Of a stretch of 64,000 bases of DNA, positions 1-10,432 are shown piece by piece. Source of the stretch: an uncultured Flavobacteriaceae bacterium (GTDB lineage: Bacteria; Bacteroidota; Bacteroidia; Flavobacteriales; Flavobacteriaceae); the NCBI GenBank assembly GCA_947487895.1, contig CANKYF010000011.1:62001-126000 (forward strand). Direction: 5' to 3'. The translations under genes and the position numbers were made by a program. The stretch's first letter is position 1, and each line of letters begins with the position of its first letter. The notes under the pieces were generated by a model. The model had not been told where the DNA came from. It saw nothing but the letters and a program-made list of their open reading frames with translations, and ran no database searches.

Positions 1-2
1 GA

Positions 3-3000
3 AAGCGTATTCGTTTTAAGGTGGTTGAATATAATACGAAAAACACTATTACAAATGCAAAGGTTACACTTGAAAAAGGAACAATTCTTGAAACCACAAA
101 ACTAACTAATAGCGATGGTTATGTTACATTTATTTTTGATAGCAATGTAGATGATTTTACATTCTCCATTGCACCACCAAAAGGAAAGGAAGATAGTTAT
201 ACCACAGAATCTTTTGTAGTTAGAGGCGTACCAAATACTGTAAAAATAAAAACGGTTCTAGAACGTGCTTATTTAGAGCCTACTGCAAAAATTACTGGTG
301 TGGTATCTATTAAAACAAGCGATGGTATAAAACCACTTAAAGATGTCATTGTGTATTTTCAAGAAGGGAATACTCAAAAACAAGATACTACAGATGCTCA
401 AGGTCGCTACAATTTAAAAGGTATAGGGAAAAGTATAGGCAACATTGAATTGATCGCTGAAAAACCTGGAACACTACCAATGATAAAAACAGTAAAAAAG
501 GCTATTACAATCAAATCTAAAAATGTTGTGGACTTTACTTTAGAGTATGACAAAGAAGTCTCTATGACGACACTTTTTGGTTTTGACTTTACTATTATTT
601 CTAAAGAAAGAATTGATGATAATACGTTTATGATTACTGAAGGAAATATTATTAATATTCCTGAAAACCCCAATTTTAAAATAGCTACAGAAAACGATAC
701 AGAACAAAAAATCTTATCTTTTAGTAATCTTAAAATTAAGAAAACAGGACAATTAGATAGTCATAATACACCAATTTTCGCACCTGAAACATCGGTTGTT
801 AATTTAAATGATAAAACGGTGGATGTCTTTATAAATAATGCGTTTAAAGGTGCCTTAGGAGACGGTTCCAAGCAATTACAACTCAAGAACAACAATGGAA
901 AAGGTGAAATAAAAGGGCGTGTTGCTATTAATAATGTGTCTTTTGAATTTAGCGAAGCCTATGTGAACCTGGAAAACGATAACGATATTACTTTAACCAG
1001 ATCAAAAGGAAGTACAAACACACAGGTTAAAGTTTTTGCTATTGATTATACAAAAAATGATGTCTTTGGAATTGTCAATAAAAAAGACAAAGAACTGACT
1101 TTTAAATTAGGAGAATTTGAAGCTAAAGCAAAACAAGACAAATCTTATATAACTGATAATAATGTTGTATTCTACACGTATTTACAAACTCAAAAAATAG
1201 AGGGGATCGTTCCAAAAACATTGAAGATAGAAGCAGGCGAACTCACTTTACAACCAAAAAAACTATTACCTCTAAATAATAGTAAGACCTTGAAATTTAA
1301 ACTGGAAGCATGGGGTTTTGAATCGGAAAACTGGAGTTTCAATACTAACGATTTAAATATTGTAATTCCTAAAGCAACCATAAAAACAGGAACTATTGAT
1401 GTGCCTGTGGAGACTGTTCGTATCTATTCTAACGATTTTGATATAGATGGCAGTTTTAAACTCGATGGATTGAATATTGGAGGTATTGCAGACTTAAACG
1501 TAGTTGGTAGTTCTACCTCTTTTTCAATGAATCCAAGTGCTGGTAGTGATAAAAAGCCACATTGGGAACTTATGATAACCAACGATGGAGGACCAGCAGC
1601 TAGTATAAGTCTACCAGGATTTGAAACTGGAAAAACCTTGGATTTTTCGAGCATTAGTCTGTTAAGCAATGGAGAACAGGAAACAAGCATAGACAATAAC
1701 AAGCCTATAAAATTCTATAATATTATAGACATTACGCCAAATGGGATTATTTCTGGTGATGGTTTTATAGATGTATCGACAAGTACGAATTTAGGGATTC
1801 CGAGAGTGCCTCAAGAATCTGGTTATATTCGTTTTAAAAAGGAGAATGGAAAAGTTAAAGCTACAGTGTCTCCTATTCCTTTTGTTATTGATGCTCCAGG
1901 AAAAGTTACTTTAGCAATAGATGATAAGCCTGAGAATACTGAAATCCGTGATGGTTTTTTTAAAGCTATTGGTAAACTAACCGATGAGGAAGGCATTAAT
2001 TTGAAGGCTTCTATCCAAAAAACAAATTCAGATGTACATATCGAAATTGAACCAGGTCAAACCATGCAATTAGGTGGTTCTGGAACCGCATTTAAAGATA
2101 TTAAAGGACGTATAGATTTTGATTCTAATGATAATGATTGGACCAAGTTAACATTTAGTGGTGAACTAGATGGATTTAAAGGTGTAACACCTGGACAGCG
2201 ACAAACCTTTACGGTTCATGGTGATATTAAAGCTGATAGTGAAAGTATTGAGGTTGATAATATTGAAACTCCGTTTGGTGATTTAGTGTTGACTTACGAT
2301 ATAGAGAACTCAAGGTTTTTAGGACATTTAAATATCAATCAACCTCTTGGAGGTATGAAATTTGTTGGAGCTGCAGATTTACTTATGGGGAGTGAAGGCT
2401 GGTATTTTATGGCTGGAGGTAAAGGAACGCCGCCAGGCATTGGAGAGGTTTCCGTTGGTTTAATTCTTGGCGATTCAGATTATCTCTCACCAGATGTAAC
2501 AGGAAACCTTATGCAGTTTGCCTATGATAAAAATGTACCGCCAACTATAAAAAATGGCGTTTCTGGATTGTTTGTAACTGGACAAAAAGTGCTCCCTGTT
2601 ATTAATATTCCAGATTGGAGTATAGATTTGGGTGTATTAAATGCTTCATTAGGTGCAAAAGCAGGTTTAGATGCTCGCGTGTGGATGGATTTTGATAGTT
2701 CTGGCGATACGTTTGGTATTGGAGCTATGGCTTTTGCGCATGTCTATTTTAAAGCAAATTCCATTACATGTACAAGTCTTGGCGCAGAAGCAAGAGCAGA
2801 ATTAGGAATAAAAGGCATGTATCAAACCGCAACAGGTTATTTTAATTTAGATGGTTGCGGAAGCATTATGGTTGGTGGCAATATAAAACAATGTGTGCCT
2901 ACGGTTTTTGCAGGCTGTAAATGGTGTGTGTCGACAGGGTTTAATGAAGCTGTAAAGCTCGATTTACATTTGGATTCTGGGGGTAATACAGATGTGTCTT

Positions 3001-3047
3001 TCGGTTTTGGTAATTGTAGTGGTACACCTTTATCAAGTGGTTGGTAA
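3..3047 (+). CDS. Large exported-type beta-rich protein, 5' end cut by window edge
   Basis: The reading frame is open to the left edge of the window (Lys-Arg-Ile-Arg-Phe-Lys precede the first possible GTG at 21), so the real start and any signal peptide lie outside. Counting from that GTG, residues about 85-175 resemble a carboxypeptidase-regulatory/CNA-B Ig-like fold (GVVSIKTSDG, then TTDAQGRYNL). The middle is long, beta-rich and without a catalytic motif I recognise. The last 90 or so residues alternate hydrophobic and polar positions and hold six cysteines, which suggests disulfides and life outside the cytoplasm. The gene ends 18 bp before a fibronectin-III protein, so the two are probably co-transcribed. 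A surface or periplasmic scaffold is my inference; I do not recognise the family. Confidence 0.75.
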   Translation, partial: KRIRFKVVEYNTKNTITNAKVTLEKGTILETTKLTNSDGYVTFIFDSNVDDFTFSIAPPKGKEDSYTTESFVVRGVPNTVKIKTVLERAYLEPTAKITGVVSIKTSDGIKPLKDVIVYFQEGNTQKQDTTDAQGRYNLKGIGKSIGNIELIAEKPGTLPMIKTVKKAITIKSKNVVDFTLEYDKEVSMTTLFGFDFTIISKERIDDNTFMITEGNIINIPENPNFKIATENDTEQKILSFSNLKIKKTGQLDSHNTPIFAPETSVVNLNDKTVDVFINNAFKGALGDGSKQLQLKNNNGKGEIKGRVAINNVSFEFSEAYVNLENDNDITLTRSKGSTNTQVKVFAIDYTKNDVFGIVNKKDKELTFKLGEFEAKAKQDKSYITDNNVVFYTYLQTQKIEGIVPKTLKIEAGELTLQPKKLLPLNNSKTLKFKLEAWGFESENWSFNTNDLNIVIPKATIKTGTIDVPVETVRIYSNDFDIDGSFKLDGLNIGGIADLNVVGSSTSFSMNPSAGSDKKPHWELMITNDGGPAASISLPGFETGKTLDFSSISLLSNGEQETSIDNNKPIKFYNIIDITPNGIISGDGFIDVSTSTNLGIPRVPQESGYIRFKKENGKVKATVSPIPFVIDAPGKVTLAIDDKPENTEIRDGFFKAIGKLTDEEGINLKASIQKTNSDVHIEIEPGQTMQLGGSGTAFKDIKGRIDFDSNDNDWTKLTFSGELDGFKGVTPGQRQTFTVHGDIKADSESIEVDNIETPFGDLVLTYDIENSRFLGHLNINQPLGGMKFVGAADLLMGSEGWYFMAGGKGTPPGIGEVSVGLILGDSDYLSPDVTGNLMQFAYDKNVPPTIKNGVSGLFVTGQKVLPVINIPDWSIDLGVLNASLGAKAGLDARVWMDFDSSGDTFGIGAMAFAHVYFKANSITCTSLGAEARAELGIKGMYQTATGYFNLDGCGSIMVGGNIKQCVPTVFAGCKWCVSTGFNEAVKLDLHLDSGGNTDVSFGFGNCSGTPLSSGW

Positions 3048-3065
3048 TAAATTAGAAAACATTTA

Positions 3066-5060
3066 ATGATGAAAACAATATATAGCAGCACAATTTATTT
3101 ATTAGCTTTTGCATTAAGTATTTTGTTTAGCAATGCACAAGAAGCACCAGGTGTTATAGCGGTAGAACATGGCATTTTTGTGTATGGCGGAGGTGAATTA
3201 CCAAAAAATGGTTATTATCTTTTTGAGCGCAAAGGTGAAAAAGACAGAAACTACATAGAAATTGCAAGAACTACAGTGCCAAATAGTGACGTAGAGACCG
3301 AAAAAAAAGCAGCCGAAAATGCTACGAATTTTAAGCATTTACAGTTCTTAAATAAAGAAGATGTAAAACGTGTTTATGAATATGTATTAGCTAACAAAAC
3401 AGATGATAGTCTTTATAGAGCAGAGCACACACCAATTATTGCATTAACAGTGGGTACTGCTTTTTTAGATACTAATGTTGAAAAGGATAAAACCTATCAA
3501 TATAGAATAAGGCTGTTTAAAGATGCTAATGAAGTATTTCAAAAAGAATTAAACCCAATTAAGAATACCGTTAAGGCAAACCTTTCAAAACCTAAAATCC
3601 ATCGTTCAGAGATTGTAAATGATGCCGTATTTTTAGAATGGATTGTTGATGAACAAAAAGAACTCTCGTTTTTCAATGTATATCGCGCTTTTTTTGGAAC
3701 CTTGGACTTTAAAAAAATCAATGTTAAAAAAGGCTATTCAAATGATAAAGATGGTTTGCATTTAATAGCCATTGATGATTCAGCAGAAAAATCATCACTT
3801 TATAAGTATTATATTCAACCAGTGGATTTGTATGGAAATGCAGGAGGTGTTTCTGAAGTAATCAAAATTGGGAAATTGCAAGCTGAAAGTATCATTCCGA
3901 TTAAAAGTTTTAATGCTGAAGAATTAAGCGACTATCAAATTAAACTTTCTTGGGAGTTGGATAAAAGCATCATCACCAGTAACATTAAAGTGATGCGTAG
4001 TCATAATTATGATGATGGTTTTGTTGAGGTTACAAATTTACCACCAAGGACTTCTGAATTTACAGATAATTTACCCGAAGCTTCCGAAAACTATTATTAC
4101 TACTTAGTAATTAATGGCGGAACAGGACAGGAATTTCGATCTGCTAAAATTTCAGCTATGGTAAAAACAAATACTGATGTGTTACCAGCACCACAAGATG
4201 TCTCAGGGCAATCTATGACGGATGGTATAGAAATTTCTTGGGAATATAGTGAGCCTTACACTAGAGGGTTTCACGTGTTTAGAGCCGCTCCCGAAATAGG
4301 AGTTTTTAATCAAGTTTCCAACTTGATTCCAGTAAATGGAAAAACGACTTATTCATATAAAGATTTAGATGAAAACTTAAAAGCTGGTGAGATGTATCGT
4401 TACATAGTAAGAGCAGAAAACGATGCGTATACCATGGGAGAATTCTCAGATACTATTAGTGCTTTTACTAAAAAAAGACCCAAAATAGTGCCCCCTCAAA
4501 AAGTGCATGCTGTATTTCGTGATAGCGTTGTAGAATTAGTTTGGAAGGATATGACAAAAACTTCAGAGTATGTTTTAGGTTATAAAGTATATAGAAGTGA
4601 AGGTGAAAATAGCCCATTACAAGTGATGCCAAATGACTCTTTAAAATCTTATGAAAACTATTATAATGACGCAGATATAAGTTATAGACAAACATATACA
4701 TATCATATTACTGCCTTAGATGTATTTGGTCAAGAAAGTGATTTAAGTTTGCCTGTTTCTATAGCAATTAATGAAACTAAGGAAAACCTTGATGTGCCAA
4801 ATAAGCCTAAAGTCTATAAAAATTCTGAAAGCATTACGGTTTCATGGGATCAGATGGCTTCTAAAGATATTTCGGAAATAAAAATATATAGAAGTGAAGG
4901 GAGTAAGGAAGCAATAGCAATAAAAACGCTTTCTATAACTGAACGAAAGTACATAGATCCATCAGTAAAAAAAGGGAGGTTATACTATTATAAAATTGCT
5001 TTTATAAGTGTATCAGGAAAAGAAACAAATACTTCAAATGAAGTGCCTATTTATTATTAA
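3066..5060 (+). CDS. Secreted fibronectin type III repeat protein
   Basis: A 664-residue protein with an N-terminal signal peptide (hydrophobic core, then SNAQ at about residue 25). From about residue 180 there are four to five fibronectin-III-like repeats, each with a conserved Trp in the B strand (LSWEL, ISWEY, LVWKD, VSWDQ) and a Tyr-rich F strand (YYYYLV, YRYIV, YTYHI, YYYKI). The ATG is 18 bp after the preceding gene, and the next gene starts 11 bp downstream, giving a three-gene unit. No catalytic domain or sorting tail is visible. Such repeats usually mediate adhesion or space other domains. The specific role is unknown. Confidence 0.8.
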   Translation: MMKTIYSSTIYLLAFALSILFSNAQEAPGVIAVEHGIFVYGGGELPKNGYYLFERKGEKDRNYIEIARTTVPNSDVETEKKAAENATNFKHLQFLNKEDVKRVYEYVLANKTDDSLYRAEHTPIIALTVGTAFLDTNVEKDKTYQYRIRLFKDANEVFQKELNPIKNTVKANLSKPKIHRSEIVNDAVFLEWIVDEQKELSFFNVYRAFFGTLDFKKINVKKGYSNDKDGLHLIAIDDSAEKSSLYKYYIQPVDLYGNAGGVSEVIKIGKLQAESIIPIKSFNAEELSDYQIKLSWELDKSIITSNIKVMRSHNYDDGFVEVTNLPPRTSEFTDNLPEASENYYYYLVINGGTGQEFRSAKISAMVKTNTDVLPAPQDVSGQSMTDGIEISWEYSEPYTRGFHVFRAAPEIGVFNQVSNLIPVNGKTTYSYKDLDENLKAGEMYRYIVRAENDAYTMGEFSDTISAFTKKRPKIVPPQKVHAVFRDSVVELVWKDMTKTSEYVLGYKVYRSEGENSPLQVMPNDSLKSYENYYNDADISYRQTYTYHITALDVFGQESDLSLPVSIAINETKENLDVPNKPKVYKNSESITVSWDQMASKDISEIKIYRSEGSKEAIAIKTLSITERKYIDPSVKKGRLYYYKIAFISVSGKETNTSNEVPIYY

Positions 5061-5071
5061 AATTAAGAATT

Positions 5072-5620
5072 ATGAAAAAAGTAATAATATTACTAATTAG
5101 CATTTCGGTTTTTACTTGTGGATATTCCCAAGACAGAACTTCGGTAAAGAAAAAAAGTGTTACTACAATACCAACAAATTCTGTAGTTAAAAAGAATCTT
5201 AAAGTAAAAGAAACTCCTAAATTTAAAGTAATAGTAGCTAAAGGAATTCAAGATTTTCATCCTAGGTATAAAGATGTTTATGTTAAGTCTGGAAGAGTAC
5301 AAGTATCCCCATTAAAGATTGATTATATTGAATACAGCCCCGTTTTTAATGATGCTAGTTCTAATCAGGAATTATATTATATAATGATAGGAGGGGAGAC
5401 TAAATGGAAAAAATCTTCAAATAATTATGGCACAAAACCTTATGTTCATTTGTCTTGGTCATTTAATAATTATGAAAGATATAAAGAAGTTATGCGTTTG
5501 CTAGAAAATCGAGATAAAGACAAAGGGAAGTTATTGTTGGCAGGAGCTAATGGAAATTATGACGGTTATATATCTTTTTTTCCATTGGGTTTTCGTGATT
5601 ATATACAAGTGGAAGAATAA
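5072..5620 (+). CDS. Small secreted protein of unknown function
   Basis: A 182-residue protein with a clear signal peptide (MKKVIILLISISVFTCGYSQ). The mature N-terminus is Lys/Val/Thr-rich and looks disordered up to about residue 50. The rest is a compact Tyr- and Trp-rich domain (YYIMIGGETKWKKS, HLSWSFNNYERYKEV). I do not recognise a family. It follows the fibronectin-III protein by 11 bp and is the last gene of the three-gene unit, so it probably works with its neighbours at the cell surface or in the periplasm. Confidence 0.7.
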   Translation: MKKVIILLISISVFTCGYSQDRTSVKKKSVTTIPTNSVVKKNLKVKETPKFKVIVAKGIQDFHPRYKDVYVKSGRVQVSPLKIDYIEYSPVFNDASSNQELYYIMIGGETKWKKSSNNYGTKPYVHLSWSFNNYERYKEVMRLLENRDKDKGKLLLAGANGNYDGYISFFPLGFRDYIQVEE

Positions 5621-5960
5621 TATATAAAATTTTTATCTGTTTTGTTTAACTACTTTTTGGATAATTAAAAATTTCAGATTAAATAATAGTTTGAATATAA
5701 CCCAAGCAGAAGATGAAATTTTGAGTGTAAAGGAAACGGAATAAACGATCGTGTGATTTACTGATGACTTTATATTATCCCTTTTTTTGAGAAATATTTT
5801 TCGATGGTTTTATTTTTTTAAATCCCACCAAAATTAACCTTAATTTAGTTTCAAAGACTTTTCTATATTTACTAATCTGATATTTAGTAATCCTCTCAAT
5901 CATGAAATAGTAAAATCTAAAAATTGTACATTTAGCGAAGTTAATAGTAGATTTTTTAAC
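5621..5960. other. Intergenic region upstream of the HTCS gene
   Basis: This 340-bp AT-rich stretch separates the secreted-protein unit from the HTCS gene. I see no RNA gene or strong terminator. A short open stretch ending at a TAA near 5744 reads ...NITQAEDEILSVKETE, but it has no start codon and no recognisable family, so I do not call it a gene. Confidence 0.5.
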
Positions 5961-8900
5961 GTGAAAAGGATAATCTGTTTTATAATCATCTTTATTATTT
6001 TATTACCCATAAGTTTATGGTCTCAAGAGATTAATAAAGAATTTCAATTTGTAAATATTAAAGATGGTATTGCTAAAACGGGTGTTTCTACAATCATTCA
6101 GGATCATTATGGCTTTATTTGGATAGGGGCTTATGGTACAGGAGTTTATAAGTTTGATGGTATAGATTATATACCTTATAAACATAAGTTACAAGACACT
6201 ACTTCATTAAGTAATAGCAGGGTTGAGTGTTCATTTTTAGATAGTGAAAATAGACTCTGGATAGGTACTGAGCATGGATTGAATTTATATAACAGAGACC
6301 TAGATCAGTTTAGAAGAGTAGTTTTAGATAAAGATAATTTAGATAGAGAATTTATTTTGTCTTTAGAAGAGGATAATTCAAAAAACCTCATAATTGGTAC
6401 CGCAAGTTTTGGATTATTCAAGCTAGATCTTGATACATTTAAAGCAGAAAAAATCTCGAATCAAACCTCTACTAAAAATTCTGAGCTATTGAGAATTAAT
6501 AGTATTCAGCACTCAATACAAGGTAAAACGTATGTTGGTACTAATCACGGTCTTAAAGAAATTGATTTAGTAAATAACAAGATAATAGATGCTAAGTTAT
6601 TTATAAATAATAAAGATCTGCTCACAATTGATATTGAAAGACTCTTTATTGATAGTGTAAATAATCTATGGGTTGGTTCTGGAATAAATGGTGTTTATAA
6701 ATGTAAATTAAGTAATGATGTAAATGATATTATTGTTGAAGCTCAGTCTTTTAAGTTTTCATCCAAAAGAATAATGACAATTATTGAACTAGTAGATAAA
6801 ACACTTCTTATTGGTTCAGAAAATGATGGATTGTTTCACATAAAAAATAATGGTACTGTCATAAAAAACTATGTTTCAAACACAACTGAAGAAAATAGTA
6901 TTCTGCATAATTCAATCTGGTCTTTATTCGTTGATAGAAATGAGCGTATTTGGATGGGGTATTATAATAGTGGTGTAGCTGTAAGTGACAAACTATATGA
7001 TAAGTTTTCAGGAATAAAAACCCTTCCAAATAATGAAAACTCTTTAAAAATAGGCTCGGTTATGGGGTTTGCCAAGTATAAACCCAATGAGTTATGGATA
7101 GCTACTGATGGAGGGGGAATTGATATTTATAATCAAAAAACTTCAAAGATCACTCATATTAACAGACAGAATAACAAAGCGTATTCTGGGTTAACGTCAG
7201 ATTATATTGAAACCTTATTTATAGACTCTAAAAAGAATCTTTGGGCTGGAAGCTGGGATAATGGTATTTATATGCTTAAGAATGGAGATAGATCATTTAT
7301 AAACTATAATGTAGAGAATACTTCTGGAGCATTAGCCTCTAATACGGTCATGGGAATTTCTGAAGATTCAAATGGCACTATATGGATTGGTACATTTTAT
7401 CAAGGGCTGCATTCTTTCAATCCAGAAACCAAAACATTTACAAAGCATGATTCAGATGTTTTTGTGAATAATGGCATAAATACTTTAAATATTCGAAACG
7501 TTACTGTTGATTCTGAAGATTACATTTGGTTGGGTACAACTAATGGTTTGTTTAAAGTAAAACAATTAAACGATGAATCATACAAAGTAGATTTTTTAGG
7601 AGAAAAAATGACAGAGGCGTATGATAATCCTTCTGATGCTAATCATATTCTCTCAATTTATGAAGGCTCTAATAATATTATTTGGATTGGTACTAGAGGA
7701 GCAGGACTTTGCAAATATGATAAGGTAAAAGATCAAATAACATGGTATAATAAGTTTAACGGATTAAATGAAAAAAATGTAGCATCTATTATTGAAGATG
7801 ATAATAGACATTTATGGGTGAGTGGTAATACAGGTTTGACTAAAATAAGTTTAGATGATTTTTCGTTAACTAATTATACCAAAAATGATGGGCTTTTATC
7901 TAACGATTTTAACTTTAGTGCTGTTTTAAAAGATAAGGGAGGCATACTTTATTTTGGAAACTTTAAAGGCGTGGATTACTTCAATCCAAAAAAACTTAAA
8001 ACCAATAATAGTCCACCATCACTTTATCTAACAGATTTCAAATTATTTAATGAGAAAGTAGTTCCTAAAATAGATAACTCACCATTAAATAAAGTGATTT
8101 CTGAAACGAAAGAGATTAGCTTAACACATAAGCAATCTGTATTTACAATTGAATATTCTGGGTTGAACTATACCCGTCCAGAAAAAAATAATTATGCCTA
8201 TTATCTTGAAGGTTATGAAACGTCATGGAATTATGTAGCACAAAAAAGAAGTGCCACTTACACAAACTTAGATGCTGGAGATTATATCTTCAAATTAAAA
8301 GCATCAAATAATGATGGTATCTGGAATGAAACCCCTTTAGAGTTAAAGATTACAATTCTTCCACCTTGGTGGCGAACCAATTGGGCAATATTTTCATATT
8401 TAGCGGTGTTTTTATTAGGTATTTACATCTTAAACTTATTAACTCAGAGTAGAATAAAAGAAAAAGAGTTATTAAGAAATGAGCGTTTACAACAACTTCA
8501 AAAAGATGAATTGAATAAAAAGAAGATTCAATTCTTTACTAATATTTCTCATGAATTTAGAACACCATTAACTTTAATTTTAAATCCATTAAAAGATATA
8601 ATTAAAAATAAAGACCTAGACTTACCCCGAAAAGTTAGGAACAAACATGCTATTATTTATAAGAATACAGATAGGTTATATCGTTTGATAAATGAATTAA
8701 TGGATTTAAGAAAGTTAGAGCTCAATAAGATGCATGTTAGAGCAGAGGAAATAGATCTGGTTAAATTTTCTGAAAACATTACAAATTATTTCAAAGAAGA
8801 AGCAGAGAGAAAAAATATTTTATTGGGTGTTGAAGCAGATTTACCAGATATTACGGTATGGGCAGATTCAAGAATGTTAGAAAAGATAATTTTTAATTTA

Positions 8901-10124
8901 TTGTCTAACGCCTTAAAAGCGACGCCAGATGGAGGCACTATTACAATAGAGCTTTTATCTGCGAATCAGTCACATTTATTACCACTAATAGATGAAGAAA
9001 CTCTGGTAAAAGCTGTAGAAATATTAATTTCTGATACAGGTCCAGGGCTTGAAGAAGATCAAGTTTCAAAAATATTTGAACGTTTTTATCAAGTTGAAGG
9101 ACAAAATAAAAGCTATTTTGGAGGAACAGGAATTGGGTTAGAAGTTGTGCAAAGCTTTGTAAAGCTACATAAAGGTACTATAGATGTAAAAAGCAAGTTA
9201 GGAGAAGGTACCACATTCAAAATATATTTAGCATCTGGCAATGCACACTTTTCTGAAAATGAAATAATTTTAAATCAAAGTGCTAAACATAGTAAAAAAG
9301 AAAACTTTTTAAGTGTGCCTGTAATTGATTTAGATAACGGATATGAAGAAGAAGACATTCAAATAAAAGCAACACAAACCCTACTTGTAGTTGAAGATAA
9401 TTTAGAATTAAGAGATTATTTAAAATTAGAGCTAAGCGGAGAATATAAAGTATTACTTGCAAGTAATGCAAAAGAAGGGGTTAAAATTGCTAGAGAAGCA
9501 TTTCCAGATGTAATTATCACAGATGTGATTATGCCAGAAATGAGCGGTTTTGAATTTTGTAAAATTATTAAGACCGATTCTTCCACAAGTCATATACCAT
9601 TATTAATGCTTACAGCAAAAGCAACTATTGAAAATAGAATTGAAGGGCTAGAAAATGGTGCAGATGCTTATATGGTAAAACCTTTTGATCTTAAATTGCT
9701 AAAACTAAGATTATCGCAATTAGTTAAAAGTAGGCAGCTAATATTTGATAAGTATTTTGGAGCTATTAGCGGTACTGAGGATAACACTAATACATCATCT
9801 GTTGATAAGGATTTTATTCAGAAGTTATTGAATTATATCAATGAAAACTTAGGTGATTCTAATTTAGCTGTAGAAGATATAGCTAAGCACCTTAATTTAA
9901 GTAGAAGTCAACTTTATAGAAAAGTGAAAGCACTAACTGGTCAAACTGTAAATGAATTTATAAGGAGAATTAGGCTTGAGCGTGCAAAACAAATTCTGGA
10001 AAAAGGAAACGCAAATATTAGTGAAGCATGTTATAGCGTTGGCTTTGCATCACCATCCTATTTCTCAAAGTGTTTTAAAGCACATTTTGGAGTTCTCCCT
10101 ACAGAAGTAAATGCTACAAAATAA
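5961..10124 (+). CDS. Hybrid two-component system regulator (HTCS), periplasmic propeller sensor with AraC output
   Basis: A one-protein sensor and transcription regulator of 1387 residues, typical of Bacteroidetes PULs. It starts at GTG 5961, which gives a signal peptide ending near WSQ. Periplasmic two-component propeller repeats follow (many FIWIG, LWIGT, IWIGT units), then a Y_Y_Y domain (about 690-800) and a membrane segment at about 806-828. The cytoplasmic part has a histidine kinase H-box with His864 (NISHEFRTPL), an N-box (NLLSNALKA) and a G-box (GGTGIGLEV). A receiver domain carries phospho-acceptor Asp1188 (ITDVIMPEMSG), and an AraC helix-turn-helix pair ends the protein. All key residues are present. 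By family knowledge it senses an oligosaccharide in the periplasm and activates the adjacent PUL; the likely targets start at 10590. Confidence 0.96.
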   Translation: MKRIICFIIIFIILLPISLWSQEINKEFQFVNIKDGIAKTGVSTIIQDHYGFIWIGAYGTGVYKFDGIDYIPYKHKLQDTTSLSNSRVECSFLDSENRLWIGTEHGLNLYNRDLDQFRRVVLDKDNLDREFILSLEEDNSKNLIIGTASFGLFKLDLDTFKAEKISNQTSTKNSELLRINSIQHSIQGKTYVGTNHGLKEIDLVNNKIIDAKLFINNKDLLTIDIERLFIDSVNNLWVGSGINGVYKCKLSNDVNDIIVEAQSFKFSSKRIMTIIELVDKTLLIGSENDGLFHIKNNGTVIKNYVSNTTEENSILHNSIWSLFVDRNERIWMGYYNSGVAVSDKLYDKFSGIKTLPNNENSLKIGSVMGFAKYKPNELWIATDGGGIDIYNQKTSKITHINRQNNKAYSGLTSDYIETLFIDSKKNLWAGSWDNGIYMLKNGDRSFINYNVENTSGALASNTVMGISEDSNGTIWIGTFYQGLHSFNPETKTFTKHDSDVFVNNGINTLNIRNVTVDSEDYIWLGTTNGLFKVKQLNDESYKVDFLGEKMTEAYDNPSDANHILSIYEGSNNIIWIGTRGAGLCKYDKVKDQITWYNKFNGLNEKNVASIIEDDNRHLWVSGNTGLTKISLDDFSLTNYTKNDGLLSNDFNFSAVLKDKGGILYFGNFKGVDYFNPKKLKTNNSPPSLYLTDFKLFNEKVVPKIDNSPLNKVISETKEISLTHKQSVFTIEYSGLNYTRPEKNNYAYYLEGYETSWNYVAQKRSATYTNLDAGDYIFKLKASNNDGIWNETPLELKITILPPWWRTNWAIFSYLAVFLLGIYILNLLTQSRIKEKELLRNERLQQLQKDELNKKKIQFFTNISHEFRTPLTLILNPLKDIIKNKDLDLPRKVRNKHAIIYKNTDRLYRLINELMDLRKLELNKMHVRAEEIDLVKFSENITNYFKEEAERKNILLGVEADLPDITVWADSRMLEKIIFNLLSNALKATPDGGTITIELLSANQSHLLPLIDEETLVKAVEILISDTGPGLEEDQVSKIFERFYQVEGQNKSYFGGTGIGLEVVQSFVKLHKGTIDVKSKLGEGTTFKIYLASGNAHFSENEIILNQSAKHSKKENFLSVPVIDLDNGYEEEDIQIKATQTLLVVEDNLELRDYLKLELSGEYKVLLASNAKEGVKIAREAFPDVIITDVIMPEMSGFEFCKIIKTDSSTSHIPLLMLTAKATIENRIEGLENGADAYMVKPFDLKLLKLRLSQLVKSRQLIFDKYFGAISGTEDNTNTSSVDKDFIQKLLNYINENLGDSNLAVEDIAKHLNLSRSQLYRKVKALTGQTVNEFIRRIRLERAKQILEKGNANISEACYSVGFASPSYFSKCFKAHFGVLPTEVNATK

Positions 10125-10316
10125 TATATAGCTGCATCTACATTATATTTTTATAAATACAAAAGTTTAAAGACCACTCTATACTCCTAATTTTATTTCT
10201 ACTCATTTCAATAGGTTGATAGTCTTTTATGCCCAAACTAATCAGGAATTTGAAATAAATAACCATTCTAATTTCAATTACTCATGTTTAAATCTCTCAT
10301 TTCTATTTTAAGAGTG

Positions 10317-10356
10317 AAAACAAATGTTGCATATAATAAAACAAATGTTGCATATA
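10317..10356. repeat. Perfect 19-bp tandem direct repeat, candidate HTCS operator
   Basis: The 19-mer AAAACAAATGTTGCATATA occurs at 10317-10335 and again at 10338-10356 without a mismatch. The repeat period is 21 bp, two helical turns, so a dimeric regulator would meet both copies on one face of the DNA. It lies between the HTCS gene and the GH5 gene, about 80 bp upstream of a -7 box. HTCS proteins and other AraC-type regulators commonly bind direct repeats. Its role as operator is inferred from position and phasing. Confidence 0.7.
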
Positions 10357-10432
10357 GCTTTAGTTAACCTATTAAGCTTCATTTTTTTCACCTTCTGCAT
10401 CTTCAGTGTCAAACGTCATGTTAAGTAAATGT

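Noticed and set aside
5680-5744. A short open stretch ending NITQAEDEILSVKETE that looks protein-like
   Set aside because: No start codon, under 40 codons, no family match. Not enough to call a gene or a remnant.
10284-10367. A 27-codon ATG ORF in which the 21-bp repeat reads in frame as KTNVAY twice
   Set aside because: The 21-bp period makes any frame repeat. There is no signal, family or good context; an operator repeat explains the identity of the DNA better.
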